DNA of 46,544 nucleotides from Borreliella americana (GCF_021043605.1 NZ_JAJNFB010000009.1:1-46544), one strand, 5' to 3'; positions 16,595-25,488 are shown, counted from the stretch's first letter. A program made the numbers and translations. The notes: generated by a model not told the origin, from the sequence alone.

Positions 16595-17575
16595 TTGAAA
16601 ATATTTATTTTTAAAAATACAATATATTTATTAATTAATTTAATTTGTGCATCATTTTTTTGCGTATCGTTAGTAAATTTTTTTTCAAATGAACAACAGT
16701 ATATTCCTTTTGTTAAAGCAAATGTCTTGAAAAATTACTTACAATACATTGGAGTATATAAAAGTATAGAAAGATATGCCCTGATACATGACTTTAACCC
16801 CAAATCAAAATTAGAAAAAGATTGCTTTTTAAAGCATATAGCTGGCAATTCATATATAATATACAAAACAAAAAACAAAGGAATGCTGTGGGGCGACCAT
16901 CGATACTCTCTGCTTAGCAAAGGAAAGCCAACTACTAAAATAATTTTTCAAAAAATATTCAATACTTTAAAAGTCTCAATTCCAGGCGCCCTACTCTCTT
17001 ATATTGCAGCAATAGTCTTTATTATAATTTGGAAAATTTACATAAAAAACAACATAATAAATAACATTTTAGAATATTTAATGCTATTGCTCCACTCCAT
17101 GCCAAGAAACTTAACAGTATTTTTAATATTATCTTTAATATATTACCTTAATTTAAATCCAAAAAATTTAATAATAGGTGGATTTGCATGGTTTTTTTCA
17201 TTCTTCATATTTAATTCTGTAATTTTTAAACAATCTCTTGACAAAACTTTATCAGAATTTTACATAAAAGCCGCAAAATCAAGAGGAATAAATAAATTGC
17301 AAATAATCTTAAAACATGCATTAACTCCATCAATAACACCACTGCTCACAAACATGAGACCTATTCTTACAACCGCTTTTTTTGGAGCATCCATGATTGA
17401 ATCGATGTTTGAAATTGATGGAATTGGAGCCTTATATTTAAATGCTTTAAAATTCAACGATTATGCTATTTCTAAAGATTTGATTTTTATTGGTGTTTTC
17501 ATTATGCTTATTCCAAATATAATAACAGATATACTAATTTACAAAATTAACCCATATAAGGACACCCTAAACTAA
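16595..17575 (+). CDS. ABC transporter permease, OppB type
   Basis: A 326-residue inner-membrane protein with about six hydrophobic segments. The cytoplasmic coupling loop reads FYIKAAKSRGINKLQIILKHALTPSITPL, the EAA motif of OppB/DppB permeases (A-A-x-x-x-G...). The start is TTG 16595 with AAGGG about 10 nt upstream. It overlaps the next gene by one base (TAATG). Compared with classic OppB it has a large Lys-rich extracytoplasmic region (about residues 40-110). No ATPase or substrate-binding protein gene lies nearby, so it must share those made elsewhere or act in an uncharacterised transporter. Confidence 0.85.
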   Translation: MKIFIFKNTIYLLINLICASFFCVSLVNFFSNEQQYIPFVKANVLKNYLQYIGVYKSIERYALIHDFNPKSKLEKDCFLKHIAGNSYIIYKTKNKGMLWGDHRYSLLSKGKPTTKIIFQKIFNTLKVSIPGALLSYIAAIVFIIIWKIYIKNNIINNILEYLMLLLHSMPRNLTVFLILSLIYYLNLNPKNLIIGGFAWFFSFFIFNSVIFKQSLDKTLSEFYIKAAKSRGINKLQIILKHALTPSITPLLTNMRPILTTAFFGASMIESMFEIDGIGALYLNALKFNDYAISKDLIFIGVFIMLIPNIITDILIYKINPYKDTLN

Positions 17576-18435
17576 TGAAACCAGATACAATAATAAAAAA
17601 AATATATATCATACTCTTTAAAATATTTATTGTATTACTAATTATTACGCCATCACTAGTTAATGAAAATTCAAAAATTGCAATCTATAAAAAAGATCCA
17701 AATAAAGTCTATTTAAAACCTATTAAAAATATGCCTATGCCACCCACAAAAGACAACCCACTAGGAATCGACAAAATGGGAAGAGATATTATGGCAAGAC
17801 TAATCATTGCAACCAGAAACTCTATTCTACTTTCACTAAGCTACGCAACAATTTCTGCAATAATTGGAATCTTTATTGGAACAATAATTGGCATGTTTAG
17901 TTTTGAAATTTGCATGCTAATTTCAAAGCCAATCGAAACATTGCAAACGTTACCCTTTTTTTACATTGTATCTTTGGTTTTTTATTACTTTTTAAACCAA
18001 AAAACTTACAACATGCTTCAAACAGCAACACTATTAGCATTGATCCATGGATGGATTAGATTTGCTTTTATTGCAAGAAACAATACATTAATAATAAAAA
18101 ATTTAGATTATGTTAAAGCTAGTGAAGCTATGGGAGCAAGCAAAATTAGAATAATATTACATCATATTTTTCCAGAAGTATTCTCATCAATATCATCTAT
18201 AATCCCATTACAAATGGGAAGAAGTCTTACTACTTTTGAAGTAGTAAGCTTTTTACAAAAACAAGATAAAAATCTATATCCCAGTCTTGGAGAACTGCTT
18301 AACTATATGCAAATGGGCAATAAATATCTATGGATATGGATCAATCCCTTGCTCATATTAATAGGAATAAACATAATATTAGCAATTATAAATTTTCAGC
18401 TGAGAAGAAAAATGAAGCATTTAATATCATCTTAA
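17575..18435 (+). CDS. ABC transporter permease, OppC type
   Basis: A 286-residue membrane protein with an N-terminal segment, a periplasmic stretch containing NPLGIDKMGRDIMARLI (the conserved HxLGTDxxGRD region of OppC/DppC) and five further segments. The EAA loop is YVKASEAMGASKIRIILHHIFPEVFSS, close to the family consensus. It pairs with the OppB-type gene, with which it overlaps by 1 nt. The gene ends only 7 nt from the end of the convergent nth gene, leaving no room for a separate terminator. Confidence 0.88.
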   Translation: MKPDTIIKKIYIILFKIFIVLLIITPSLVNENSKIAIYKKDPNKVYLKPIKNMPMPPTKDNPLGIDKMGRDIMARLIIATRNSILLSLSYATISAIIGIFIGTIIGMFSFEICMLISKPIETLQTLPFFYIVSLVFYYFLNQKTYNMLQTATLLALIHGWIRFAFIARNNTLIIKNLDYVKASEAMGASKIRIILHHIFPEVFSSISSIIPLQMGRSLTTFEVVSFLQKQDKNLYPSLGELLNYMQMGNKYLWIWINPLLILIGINIILAIINFQLRRKMKHLISS

Positions 18436-18442
18436 ATAAAAA

Positions 18443-19060
18443 TTAACAAATTCTTGGAGCAAATTTTTTTAAAAAACAATTATTACAACTTACATTTCTA
18501 GGGGTACAAATTTCTCTTGCATGCTTATTGATAGCCATAGAAAATCTATACTGCTTGCAAGGCTTTATTCTTCTTTTTAGATCCAACTCAATCTTAGTAG
18601 GAGAATTTTCCAAAGAAAGAGCATGCCTTGTAACAACTCTGCTAAAATGAGTATCTACAATAATTGCAGGCTTATTGTAAACAGCACCAAGAATAACGTT
18701 TGCTGTTTTTCGACCTACTCCGGGTAGCTTAACAAGATCAAAAATATTATTTGGAATAACGCCATTAAATTTTTCCAAAATATCAATAGAGCAATTTACA
18801 ATATTTTTAGCTTTCCTTGAATAAAAACCAGTCTTATAAATTAATTTTTCAACATCTCTCACATTTGCTCTTGATAAACTTTCAAAATTTTCATACCTTT
18901 GAAAAAGATGTGGAGAAATTTTATTTACTAAATTATCTGTTGTTCTTGCACTTAAAATCACCATTATTAAAAGTTCATAATTGTTTTTATAATTTAAAAA
19001 AGGCTTAACATCAGGATATCTAAACAAAGTTTCATCTACAACCAAATCAAGATTAATCAT
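18443..19060 (-). CDS. nth: Endonuclease III (base-excision DNA glycosylase/AP lyase)
   Basis: 205 residues from the ATG at 19060, where the alignment with known Nth proteins begins; in-frame ATG 19078 and TTG 19111 lie upstream, and none has a clear ribosome site. The helix-hairpin-helix LPGVGRKTANVIL holds the catalytic Lys118, and VDTHFSRVVTR holds Asp136, so the active site is intact. The enzyme removes oxidised pyrimidines. The C-terminal cysteines (185, 192, 195, 205) are spaced C-x6-C-x2-C-x9-C, whereas the [4Fe-4S] motif of the family is C-x6-C-x2-C-x5-C, so cluster binding is uncertain. Confidence 0.93.
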   Translation of the reverse strand: MINLDLVVDETLFRYPDVKPFLNYKNNYELLIMVILSARTTDNLVNKISPHLFQRYENFESLSRANVRDVEKLIYKTGFYSRKAKNIVNCSIDILEKFNGVIPNNIFDLVKLPGVGRKTANVILGAVYNKPAIIVDTHFSRVVTRHALSLENSPTKIELDLKRRIKPCKQYRFSMAINKHAREICTPRNVSCNNCFLKKFAPRIC

Positions 19061-19132
19061 AAAAAAATTATAAAACATTATAAACACAAAACAAAAATAA
19101 AAAATATACAAAGTAAAGGTATCTAGACTTTA

Positions 19133-19161
19133 TTGACAAGGATTTTTCAAAATGATATACT
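19133..19161 (+). promoter_or_regulatory. Near-consensus sigma-70 promoter of the tRNA-Arg/tRNA-Pro operon
   Basis: TTGACA at 19133-19138 and TATACT at 19156-19161 are separated by exactly 17 nt. The tRNA-Arg begins 18 nt after the -10 hexamer, so transcription should start about 10 nt before the mature tRNA. This is the best promoter seen in the window. Confidence 0.85.
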
Positions 19162-19178
19162 CATCATTAGAATTTAAA

Positions 19179-19252
19179 GCACCAATAGCTCAATTGGATA
19201 GAGCAACAGACTTCTAATCTGTAGGTTTTAGGTTCGAGTCCTAATTGGTGCG
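19179..19252 (+). tRNA. tRNA-Arg (anticodon TCT)
   Basis: A 74-nt cloverleaf. Acceptor arms GCACCAA and TTGGTGC pair fully, then discriminator G. The anticodon loop CTTCTAA is closed by ACAGA/TCTGT. The T-arm has the standard GTTCGAGTC. No CCA is encoded. The TCT anticodon reads AGA/AGG, the major Arg codons in such an AT-rich genome, and is one of the wobble-uridine tRNAs that the MnmE/MnmG pathway modifies. Confidence 0.97.
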
Positions 19253-19259
19253 CTTCATT

Positions 19260-19332
19260 CGGGATGTGGCCTAGTGGCTAAGGCACCTGCTTTGGGAGCA
19301 GGGGATCGTGAGTTCGAATCCCACCATCCCGA
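19260..19332 (+). tRNA. tRNA-Pro (anticodon TGG)
   Basis: A 73-nt cloverleaf starting only 7 nt after tRNA-Arg, so the two are one transcript. Acceptor CGGGATG pairs with CATCCCG, then discriminator A. The anticodon loop TTTGGGA gives anticodon TGG, closed by CCTGC/GCAGG. The T-arm contains GTTCGAATC. No CCA is encoded. Confidence 0.97.
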
Positions 19333-19366
19333 AAAAAAGCTAAAAACTTATGTTTTTAGCTTTTTT
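19333..19366 (+). terminator. Strong, probably bidirectional intrinsic terminator
   Basis: A perfect 15-bp stem (19333-19347 with 19352-19366), TTAT loop, starting directly after tRNA-Pro. The arms end in runs of A and T, so the transcript ends in a U run on both strands. It can stop the tRNA operon and also the convergent p83 transcript, which ends at 19408. Confidence 0.85.
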
Positions 19367-19407
19367 AGTTTTTTAAAAAATTATAGAAATTCAATCTAAC
19401 CGTAAAA

Positions 19408-21513
19408 TTATTCGACTTTCTTTAAAGTATTTAAATCTAACATAACTAGGTTTTTAAACTCATCTTGCAAATAAATAAAATTTTTTCTCACAGAAAAGCT
19501 AGTAAAAGGCATAATTTTATTCTCTGAAAGAATAAACTCATCTAAATTTTTAGGAGAAAATTTAGCCAATCTCCAATCATTACTACTCTCTTCATCCCTA
19601 ACAGCTGCTAAAATCATCTTCGAGTCAACATAAAGAGATGAATTTTTATTAATCTCAAAATTAGACTCTGATACCACTTTTAAATTTTCAAGCTTATTAA
19701 GTATCTGAAGCTTAGCTTTTCCCGAATCCATTTTAATAACAACCAAATCTTTTTCCCGTTCATAAATTCCATACCGCTGAATGCCTTGTTGAGTGCTTTC
19801 TTTAAGTCTAACACCAGTATTTAAATCAATAAGCTGAAGAGTTCCTAAATTTGTAATTGGATCAATAACCTCTAAAAATACAGGATTACTAGAATCTATA
19901 GAAATAGTAGTCAAATCTTTATCCAAAAAAGTAGCTTGGTCTTCAACCTGAGGTTTGGTCTTTTGAAAATTAGCATCTTCACTATCTAACTTCTCTTTTG
20001 AATCAATGTCGTTATAAAAAGGTTTATCCAAGGGTGATGATTTACCAACATCGCTACTAGCCTTGGAAATCTTATCTGATTTTTCAACCTCAGAAACAGG
20101 TTTAAATTCTTTTTTACTATCTAACTTTTGATCTTCAGGCAATTTTTGCTCTTCTAGCATCCTAAGGTTTTCATCATTACTTAAATCGTTTTCTAAGCCT
20201 TCCTGTAATTTACCTTTGGTTATTTCTTCTTCCTTGACTTTACTTTTTTCTTTGCTAGAAGCTTTAGAATTTAATTCTCGATCAAGATCTAATGCCTTAC
20301 CATCTTTACTTGCTTTATCATCTTTACTTTTTAAAAGCTCTGCATCACTTTTTTTTATTTCAATTTGCTTTTCAATTTCTATTTTTTGATTTTCATCACC
20401 AGTTTCTTTAAGCTGCTCCTGTAAATCTTCTAGAGTCTCTTTTATTTGCAGCTGCTTATCAACTTTAGGAGAACTTATATCACCAGGTTTTGGTAAATTC
20501 TTTTCTTTATTAATCTCGTTAATATCTTCTTGAATTTTCTCTCTAACAGTATCTCTTTGGGCATCTAAATTATCTTCAGCAGAATCTAATTTTTGCTGAG
20601 CTTTATCAAGATTAATCGCCTTTTTATCTAGTTCTTCCTTTTGTTTCTTTTTGGCATCAACCTGAATTTCAATCTCTTTTTTATGTTCTTCATCTGTAGC
20701 TTTTTCAAGCTGATTTCTTAAATTTTCAATAGTTTCTGTTATATTGGAATCACTCTCATGAATATCATCTAATTCGATATCAATTTTATCTTGATCTGCC
20801 TTATGAGTTTCGCCTTGAATGTCTGTAATATCTCTTGCAAAGTTAACACCTGCTTCATTTTCACTTAAAAGAGCTGCTATCACCTTATCTGTAACCAAAC
20901 TGTCAATATCAATGTCAGACTCAATATTTCCAGACAGAATATCTTTTTTAAGAGGAATAAATATTTGTGTTTTTCCAGCCCATTGACTGTAAACCCTAGA
21001 AAGACCTGCATTTTCTTTAGTTAAAGACTCCAAAGCCGCCTTAATATAAAACCCTTTATAATAATCCAAATCTCCCCTATAAACAGCATTATATATTGTA
21101 ATAACCTTAGCAATTAATTCTGCACTAGACTTGTCATAATCGAAAGACTTTATTAAATATCCTGTAAGGATTCTTCTTAAATTCAATATACTGTCAAGCC
21201 CTGACTTACTGCTAATAGAAAAAACATCGGTGCTTGCTTTTTTATCTTGATCATCAATAAATCTATTAATAAAATATTTGCCATAATAACTTGAGTTGCT
21301 ATTGGAATTGGTCAAAGGTCTTGCTAAAAACTCACCAATACCCACGATTTGTTCATACGTATTTGTAGAATCATAAGGACCTTTATAATTTATAAACTCA
21401 AGATCCATATTAACAAAGTCCTTTAATTTTTCCCTATCAACTTTTCTGGCATTAAGAGGAAATCCATTCAAAAAGACAAGAAAAAAACTAAAGATTAGTA
21501 ATATTTTTTTCAT
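19408..21513 (-). CDS. p83/100: p83/100 antigen
   Basis: A 701-residue protein recognised as the Borrelia p83/100 antigen, a serodiagnostic marker of Lyme disease. A signal peptide (about 1-22) ends LNA. Residues about 23-240 are a mixed domain. Residues about 250-400 are a long Lys/Glu-rich coiled coil with a repeated pattern (ENLRNQLEKATDEEHKKEIE, then EDLQEQLKETGDENQKIEIE). A variable acidic linker (about 400-545) follows, and then a C-terminal beta-rich domain starting FLEVIDPITNLGTLQLID. GGAG precedes the ATG. The ends match the B31 protein I remember, while the linker differs, as expected for another strain or species. Function unknown. Confidence 0.96.
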   Translation of the reverse strand: MKKILLIFSFFLVFLNGFPLNARKVDREKLKDFVNMDLEFINYKGPYDSTNTYEQIVGIGEFLARPLTNSNSNSSYYGKYFINRFIDDQDKKASTDVFSISSKSGLDSILNLRRILTGYLIKSFDYDKSSAELIAKVITIYNAVYRGDLDYYKGFYIKAALESLTKENAGLSRVYSQWAGKTQIFIPLKKDILSGNIESDIDIDSLVTDKVIAALLSENEAGVNFARDITDIQGETHKADQDKIDIELDDIHESDSNITETIENLRNQLEKATDEEHKKEIEIQVDAKKKQKEELDKKAINLDKAQQKLDSAEDNLDAQRDTVREKIQEDINEINKEKNLPKPGDISSPKVDKQLQIKETLEDLQEQLKETGDENQKIEIEKQIEIKKSDAELLKSKDDKASKDGKALDLDRELNSKASSKEKSKVKEEEITKGKLQEGLENDLSNDENLRMLEEQKLPEDQKLDSKKEFKPVSEVEKSDKISKASSDVGKSSPLDKPFYNDIDSKEKLDSEDANFQKTKPQVEDQATFLDKDLTTISIDSSNPVFLEVIDPITNLGTLQLIDLNTGVRLKESTQQGIQRYGIYEREKDLVVIKMDSGKAKLQILNKLENLKVVSESNFEINKNSSLYVDSKMILAAVRDEESSNDWRLAKFSPKNLDEFILSENKIMPFTSFSVRKNFIYLQDEFKNLVMLDLNTLKKVE

Positions 21514-21618
21514 AAAAGAAATTCTCCTATAAACTTAATTATAATCTACCTTACCAACTAAATTCACCAATTTAAACCTAATTTTAACACAATCGGATTT
21601 ATATGCAAAACAGATAAT

Positions 21619-23316
21619 TCAATCTTGCGTACTGGAAATATCTTGAATGCTTGAAATAATTTCATTAATGTACTTATTAATATTTTCAGAAAAATTTTGC
21701 CGTCTCATAAACATTAATAACTTTATATACTTATGCTTACAAAGTTTAAGAGGTTTGTCTGTTGAATTTAAAATTATATTTCTCAAATTTAAAATCACAG
21801 AATAAGCTATTTCTAAATTACCTTGATAATTTAACACTATATTTTGGATATAATTGTATATAATACAATCTTGCCCATAATAACTTTCAAATTTAGTAAT
21901 AGTTTGGACTATGGTAATTATATTATTAATATCTCTCTCTCTAATTGCTAAATTAATAAAACTCTTAATTGAAGCTTCATCATTAACATATACAAAATAT
22001 CTATAAAGCTTGCCTCTTGAAGAAATTCTATCAAACCTCTTTTCTGACAAAAGCCACTCATTAAAAGCTTTTTCATATAAATTTAAATATTTTGGGGGAA
22101 AATTTCCATGTTCAGCTGCAAGAAAATCCAAAATTTCTAAAAATTTATTATAAGCAGTATCACTATAATTAGAATTAAGAATCTCTTCAAGAATTAAATA
22201 ATTTTTATCATAATCTACAAAACGTTTTTCTTTTAAATCTATTCTGCCCTGATTGTATTTATTACCTCCAAAATGATTCCAAACGCTAACATCAAGCTCT
22301 TTGTCGTATTCGTAATAATAAATACTAAGAATCCAATCACCTCCCCCCAAGACAATAATGCCTGAATTAGCACTAAGTCCTGACAAGCCCTTAAGTTTAG
22401 CATCTGAAAAAAATATATCAAAATCCTCTTTAAAAGACAAAATTCCATTTGATTTGGTTGAAATTAAAAGATTTCTATTATTATAAAGAACGGCTTTCTC
22501 AATCTCAAAGTTCATTTTTTTTTTAAATTTAAGCTTAAAGTTTCTATTCAAATCAAAAAACATACCAACATTTGAAATCGCTACATATTCACCATTAAAC
22601 TTTTCAAACAAAAAATTAACAGGAAAGTCTAACTTAATAGAGCTAACAATTTCCCCAAAATCTCTTTCATAAGCAACAATATGTCCTGACTTATGCCCAA
22701 CAACCACCTCTTTTTTTGTATTTATCATTAACAAAAGAGGAAAAGCAACTAATCTGGAAAACCATTTCCTATTACCCAAAGAATCAAAAAAAAATATTTC
22801 ATCATTTTCACTTGCAATACAAAAATCTCCATTATCAAAAACTACAGGAGAAGTAGCGGGTCTACCCCCTATGTCAACCTCAAACATTTTTTCACCGCTA
22901 TTTAAATCAATAGAAACAACCTTTTCATTAACAAGAGGAATTAGGATGTTAACATTTCCCATTGCAGGAGAGCTCAAAGGTGAAAAATCAAGCTTATACT
23001 TCCAAACAAGCTTTCCTCTTTTGATCTTTTGAATTTCATTTCTAACTGTAATAACATAATACCCATTATCAAAATCTTTCAAAAGAAAAGGATATGGAAT
23101 TCTATTTAGTCTATAAGAATATTTCTTCTCAAGTGACATTGTATAAGTAGTCAACCATCTATCTTTTGTTAAAACCGTAATAGTATCGCGTTTTTCATCA
23201 ATAATTGGATTGCCAGCAACTTTGCCAGTTAATGCTTTTTGAAAATATAAATTAATACCAGAATAAAGCCTTAAATAAGAAGCTGAAAACACAAATATGA
23301 AAAGTAGACCTCTCAA
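21619..23316 (-). CDS. Exported PQQ-like beta-propeller protein
   Basis: A 565-residue protein from a TTG at 23316 with AAAGG about 10 nt upstream. A short hydrophobic N-terminus (FIFVFSASYLRLYSG) suggests export. Residues about 20-320 show repeated blades (GNPIIDEKRDTITVLTKD, SSPAMGNVNILIPLVNEK, ATSPVVFDNGDFCIASEN), as in PQQ-like/BamB-like propellers. The C-terminal 230 residues are helical and may form TPR-like pairs. No enzyme active site is seen; propellers of this kind often serve as scaffolds in envelope assembly. It lies 105 nt before p83/100 on the same strand and may be co-transcribed with it. Confidence 0.75.
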   Translation of the reverse strand: MRGLLFIFVFSASYLRLYSGINLYFQKALTGKVAGNPIIDEKRDTITVLTKDRWLTTYTMSLEKKYSYRLNRIPYPFLLKDFDNGYYVITVRNEIQKIKRGKLVWKYKLDFSPLSSPAMGNVNILIPLVNEKVVSIDLNSGEKMFEVDIGGRPATSPVVFDNGDFCIASENDEIFFFDSLGNRKWFSRLVAFPLLLMINTKKEVVVGHKSGHIVAYERDFGEIVSSIKLDFPVNFLFEKFNGEYVAISNVGMFFDLNRNFKLKFKKKMNFEIEKAVLYNNRNLLISTKSNGILSFKEDFDIFFSDAKLKGLSGLSANSGIIVLGGGDWILSIYYYEYDKELDVSVWNHFGGNKYNQGRIDLKEKRFVDYDKNYLILEEILNSNYSDTAYNKFLEILDFLAAEHGNFPPKYLNLYEKAFNEWLLSEKRFDRISSRGKLYRYFVYVNDEASIKSFINLAIRERDINNIITIVQTITKFESYYGQDCIIYNYIQNIVLNYQGNLEIAYSVILNLRNIILNSTDKPLKLCKHKYIKLLMFMRRQNFSENINKYINEIISSIQDISSTQD

Positions 23317-23350
23317 AATACAAAACCTTTTGAGTTTCTAAAAACCACTA

Positions 23351-24982
23351 CTAAAGCCTAAAGCCAGCATTACTGCCATAAAGATTATTTCTCAGATCCC
23401 TAATCTTAGCATCATCAATATACTCAGAAAAAGTCATATATCGATCAATTATCCCGTTCGGAGTAAACTCGATGATCCTATTGGCAACAGTGTCTATAAA
23501 TTGATGATCATGTGATGTAAAAAGAACAACCCCTTTAAACTCTTTAAGCCCGGCATTTAAAGATGTAATTGCCTCAAGATCTAAATGATTTGTAGGTTGA
23601 TCTAGTATTAAAACATTAGCTCCACTAAGCATAGCCTTAGCAAGCATGCATCTTACTTTTTCTCCTCCTGAGAGAACATTTACCTTTTTTAAAGCTTCAT
23701 CTTGACTAAAAAGCATTCGACCTAAAAATCCTCTAATATAAGTTTCATCTTGTTCTTTTGAATACTGACGCAACCAATCGACTAAATTTAAATCTAAATC
23801 AAAGTATTTTCCATTATCTTTATTGAAATATGAAAAATTAACAGTAGATCCCCACTCATAATGACCCTTATAATTTCTATCTTCATTTGTAATAATATCA
23901 AACAAAAAGGTTGCAAACATAGGATTTCCCAAAAAAACAATCTTTTGCTGGGGTTCAACAATAATGCTAAATTTATTTAAAATTAAATTCCCTTCAAATT
24001 CTTTTATTAAATTTTTAATTGTAAGAACATTTTTGCCAAGTTCTCTTTCGCTTTTAAAATTAACATAAGGAAACTTCCTTGAAGAAGGTTTTAAATCTTC
24101 AACTCTTATTTTTTCAATCAACTTTTTCCTTGATGTTGCTTGTCTAGATTTAGATGCATTGCTAGAAAATCTTTGAATAAATGTCTTAAGTTCAGCAATT
24201 TTATCTTCAGATCGCTTTTTAGCATCTTTAAGTTGCTTGTTTAAAATCTGGCTTGTTTCATACCAAAAGTCATAATTTCCAAGGTACACTTGAATTTTGC
24301 CATAATCAATGTCAACAATATGGGTACAAACTTGATTTAAAAAATGTCTATCGTGAGATACAACAATAACTGTATTTTCAAAATTAATTAAAAACTCTTC
24401 TAACCATTTAATAGATTGTAGATCAAGGTTATTGGTAGGCTCATCAAGAAGCAATATATCAGGATCACCAAAAAGTGCTTGAGCTAATAGAACTCTAACT
24501 TTTAAAGCCCCTTCAACATCACCCATTAAATTATTATGAATTGCCTCATCTATTCCAAGGCCCTTAAGAAGAACTGCTGCATCAGATTCAGCCTCGTATC
24601 CCCCAAGCTCTGAAAATTCTGCTTCAAGTTCTCCAGCTCTAATCCCATCCTCATCAGTAAAATCAAGTTTACTATAAATTTCATCTTTTTCTTTTTGGAC
24701 AGAATAAAGTCTTTTATGTCCCATAATAACAGTATCGACAACCTTATATCCATCATAAGCAAATTGATCTTGTTCAAGAGCTGCTAATCTTTGATTTTTA
24801 GGAATAGATATTTCACCCTTATTAGCCTCAATCATTCCCCCTAATACTTTTAAAAAAGTGCTTTTTCCTGCCCCATTAGCACCAATTATTCCATAGCAAT
24901 TTCCGGGAGAAAATTTAATATTTACATCTTTAAATAAAACTCTCTCTCCAAATGCAACTTCCAAATTACTTACAGTTATCAA
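23351..24982 (-). CDS. ABC-F family ATPase, YbiT type, with a degenerate second nucleotide site
   Basis: 543 residues from TTG 24982, chosen because AGGG lies 7 nt upstream and YbiT proteins begin here (ITVSNLEVAFGE). It has no membrane segments; ABC-F proteins act on ribosomes. NBD1 has Walker A GANGAGKS (Lys40) and Walker B ILLLDEPTNNLD; its signature is degenerate, as in YbiT. The linker has the conserved RFSSNASKSRQATSR. NBD2 keeps the signature LSGGEK, but its Walker A is replaced by GNPMFATFL (352-360) and its Walker B reads ILDQPTNHLD, with Gln462 where the catalytic Glu belongs. So only one composite ATP site appears usable. Role inferred: translation factor or ribosome rescue. Confidence 0.9.
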   Translation of the reverse strand: MITVSNLEVAFGERVLFKDVNIKFSPGNCYGIIGANGAGKSTFLKVLGGMIEANKGEISIPKNQRLAALEQDQFAYDGYKVVDTVIMGHKRLYSVQKEKDEIYSKLDFTDEDGIRAGELEAEFSELGGYEAESDAAVLLKGLGIDEAIHNNLMGDVEGALKVRVLLAQALFGDPDILLLDEPTNNLDLQSIKWLEEFLINFENTVIVVSHDRHFLNQVCTHIVDIDYGKIQVYLGNYDFWYETSQILNKQLKDAKKRSEDKIAELKTFIQRFSSNASKSRQATSRKKLIEKIRVEDLKPSSRKFPYVNFKSERELGKNVLTIKNLIKEFEGNLILNKFSIIVEPQQKIVFLGNPMFATFLFDIITNEDRNYKGHYEWGSTVNFSYFNKDNGKYFDLDLNLVDWLRQYSKEQDETYIRGFLGRMLFSQDEALKKVNVLSGGEKVRCMLAKAMLSGANVLILDQPTNHLDLEAITSLNAGLKEFKGVVLFTSHDHQFIDTVANRIIEFTPNGIIDRYMTFSEYIDDAKIRDLRNNLYGSNAGFRL

Positions 24983-25064
24983 ACCATTACCCTGCCTAAA
25001 TTGATATTCTAATAACAAAATTATCTTGAAAATTAATTTAATTTTCAAGCACCATATAAATATA

Positions 25065-25094
25065 TTGACTCAACTCTCAATTTTTTCGTATATT
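25065..25094 (+). promoter_or_regulatory. Probable promoter of groES
   Basis: TTGACT at 25065-25070, an 18-nt spacer, then TATATT at 25089-25094, about 30 nt before the start codon. I see no CIRCE-type inverted repeat (HrcA operator) in this short leader. Confidence 0.55.
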
Positions 25095-25123
25095 TAATAT
25101 TATTACATAAGGAGATGTTTGAA

Positions 25124-25396
25124 ATGAAAAATATTAAGCCATTAGCTGATAGAGTTTTAATAAAAATCAAAGAAGCTGAGAGTAAAACAATCTCAGGACT
25201 TTACATACCAGAAAATGCAAAAGAAAAAACAAATATTGGAACAGTTATAGCTGTTGGTTCTAACAAAGAAGAAATCACTGTAAAAGTTGGTGATACTGTG
25301 CTTTATGAAAAATATGCAGGAGCTGCTGTAAAAATCGAGAATAAAGAACATTTGATACTAAAAGCAAAAGAAATAGTTGCAATAATAGAAGAATAA
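25124..25396 (+). CDS. groES: Co-chaperonin GroES
   Basis: 90 residues from the ATG at 25124, which has GGAG 9 nt upstream; an ATG at 25115 is too close to that site. The sequence [14 protein letters not shown], the mobile loop around [18 protein letters not shown] and [20 protein letters not shown] are all typical GroES. It caps the GroEL folding chamber. groEL is not next to it, unlike most bacteria, and the gene is monocistronic between its own promoter and a terminator. Balanced production with GroEL must therefore be achieved in trans. Confidence 0.96.
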
Positions 25397-25430
25397 AAAG
25401 CTAAGTTTAGCTACTTAGCTTTAATTTTTT
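25397..25430 (+). terminator. Intrinsic terminator after groES
   Basis: A perfect 9-bp stem (25397-25405 with 25414-25422) with an 8-nt loop starts directly after the stop codon, and a T-rich tail follows. Confidence 0.75.
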
Positions 25431-25488
25431 ATAAAAAATTAAAAATTTATATACAAAAACTTATTATTCTGATCAATCAAATTAAAAA

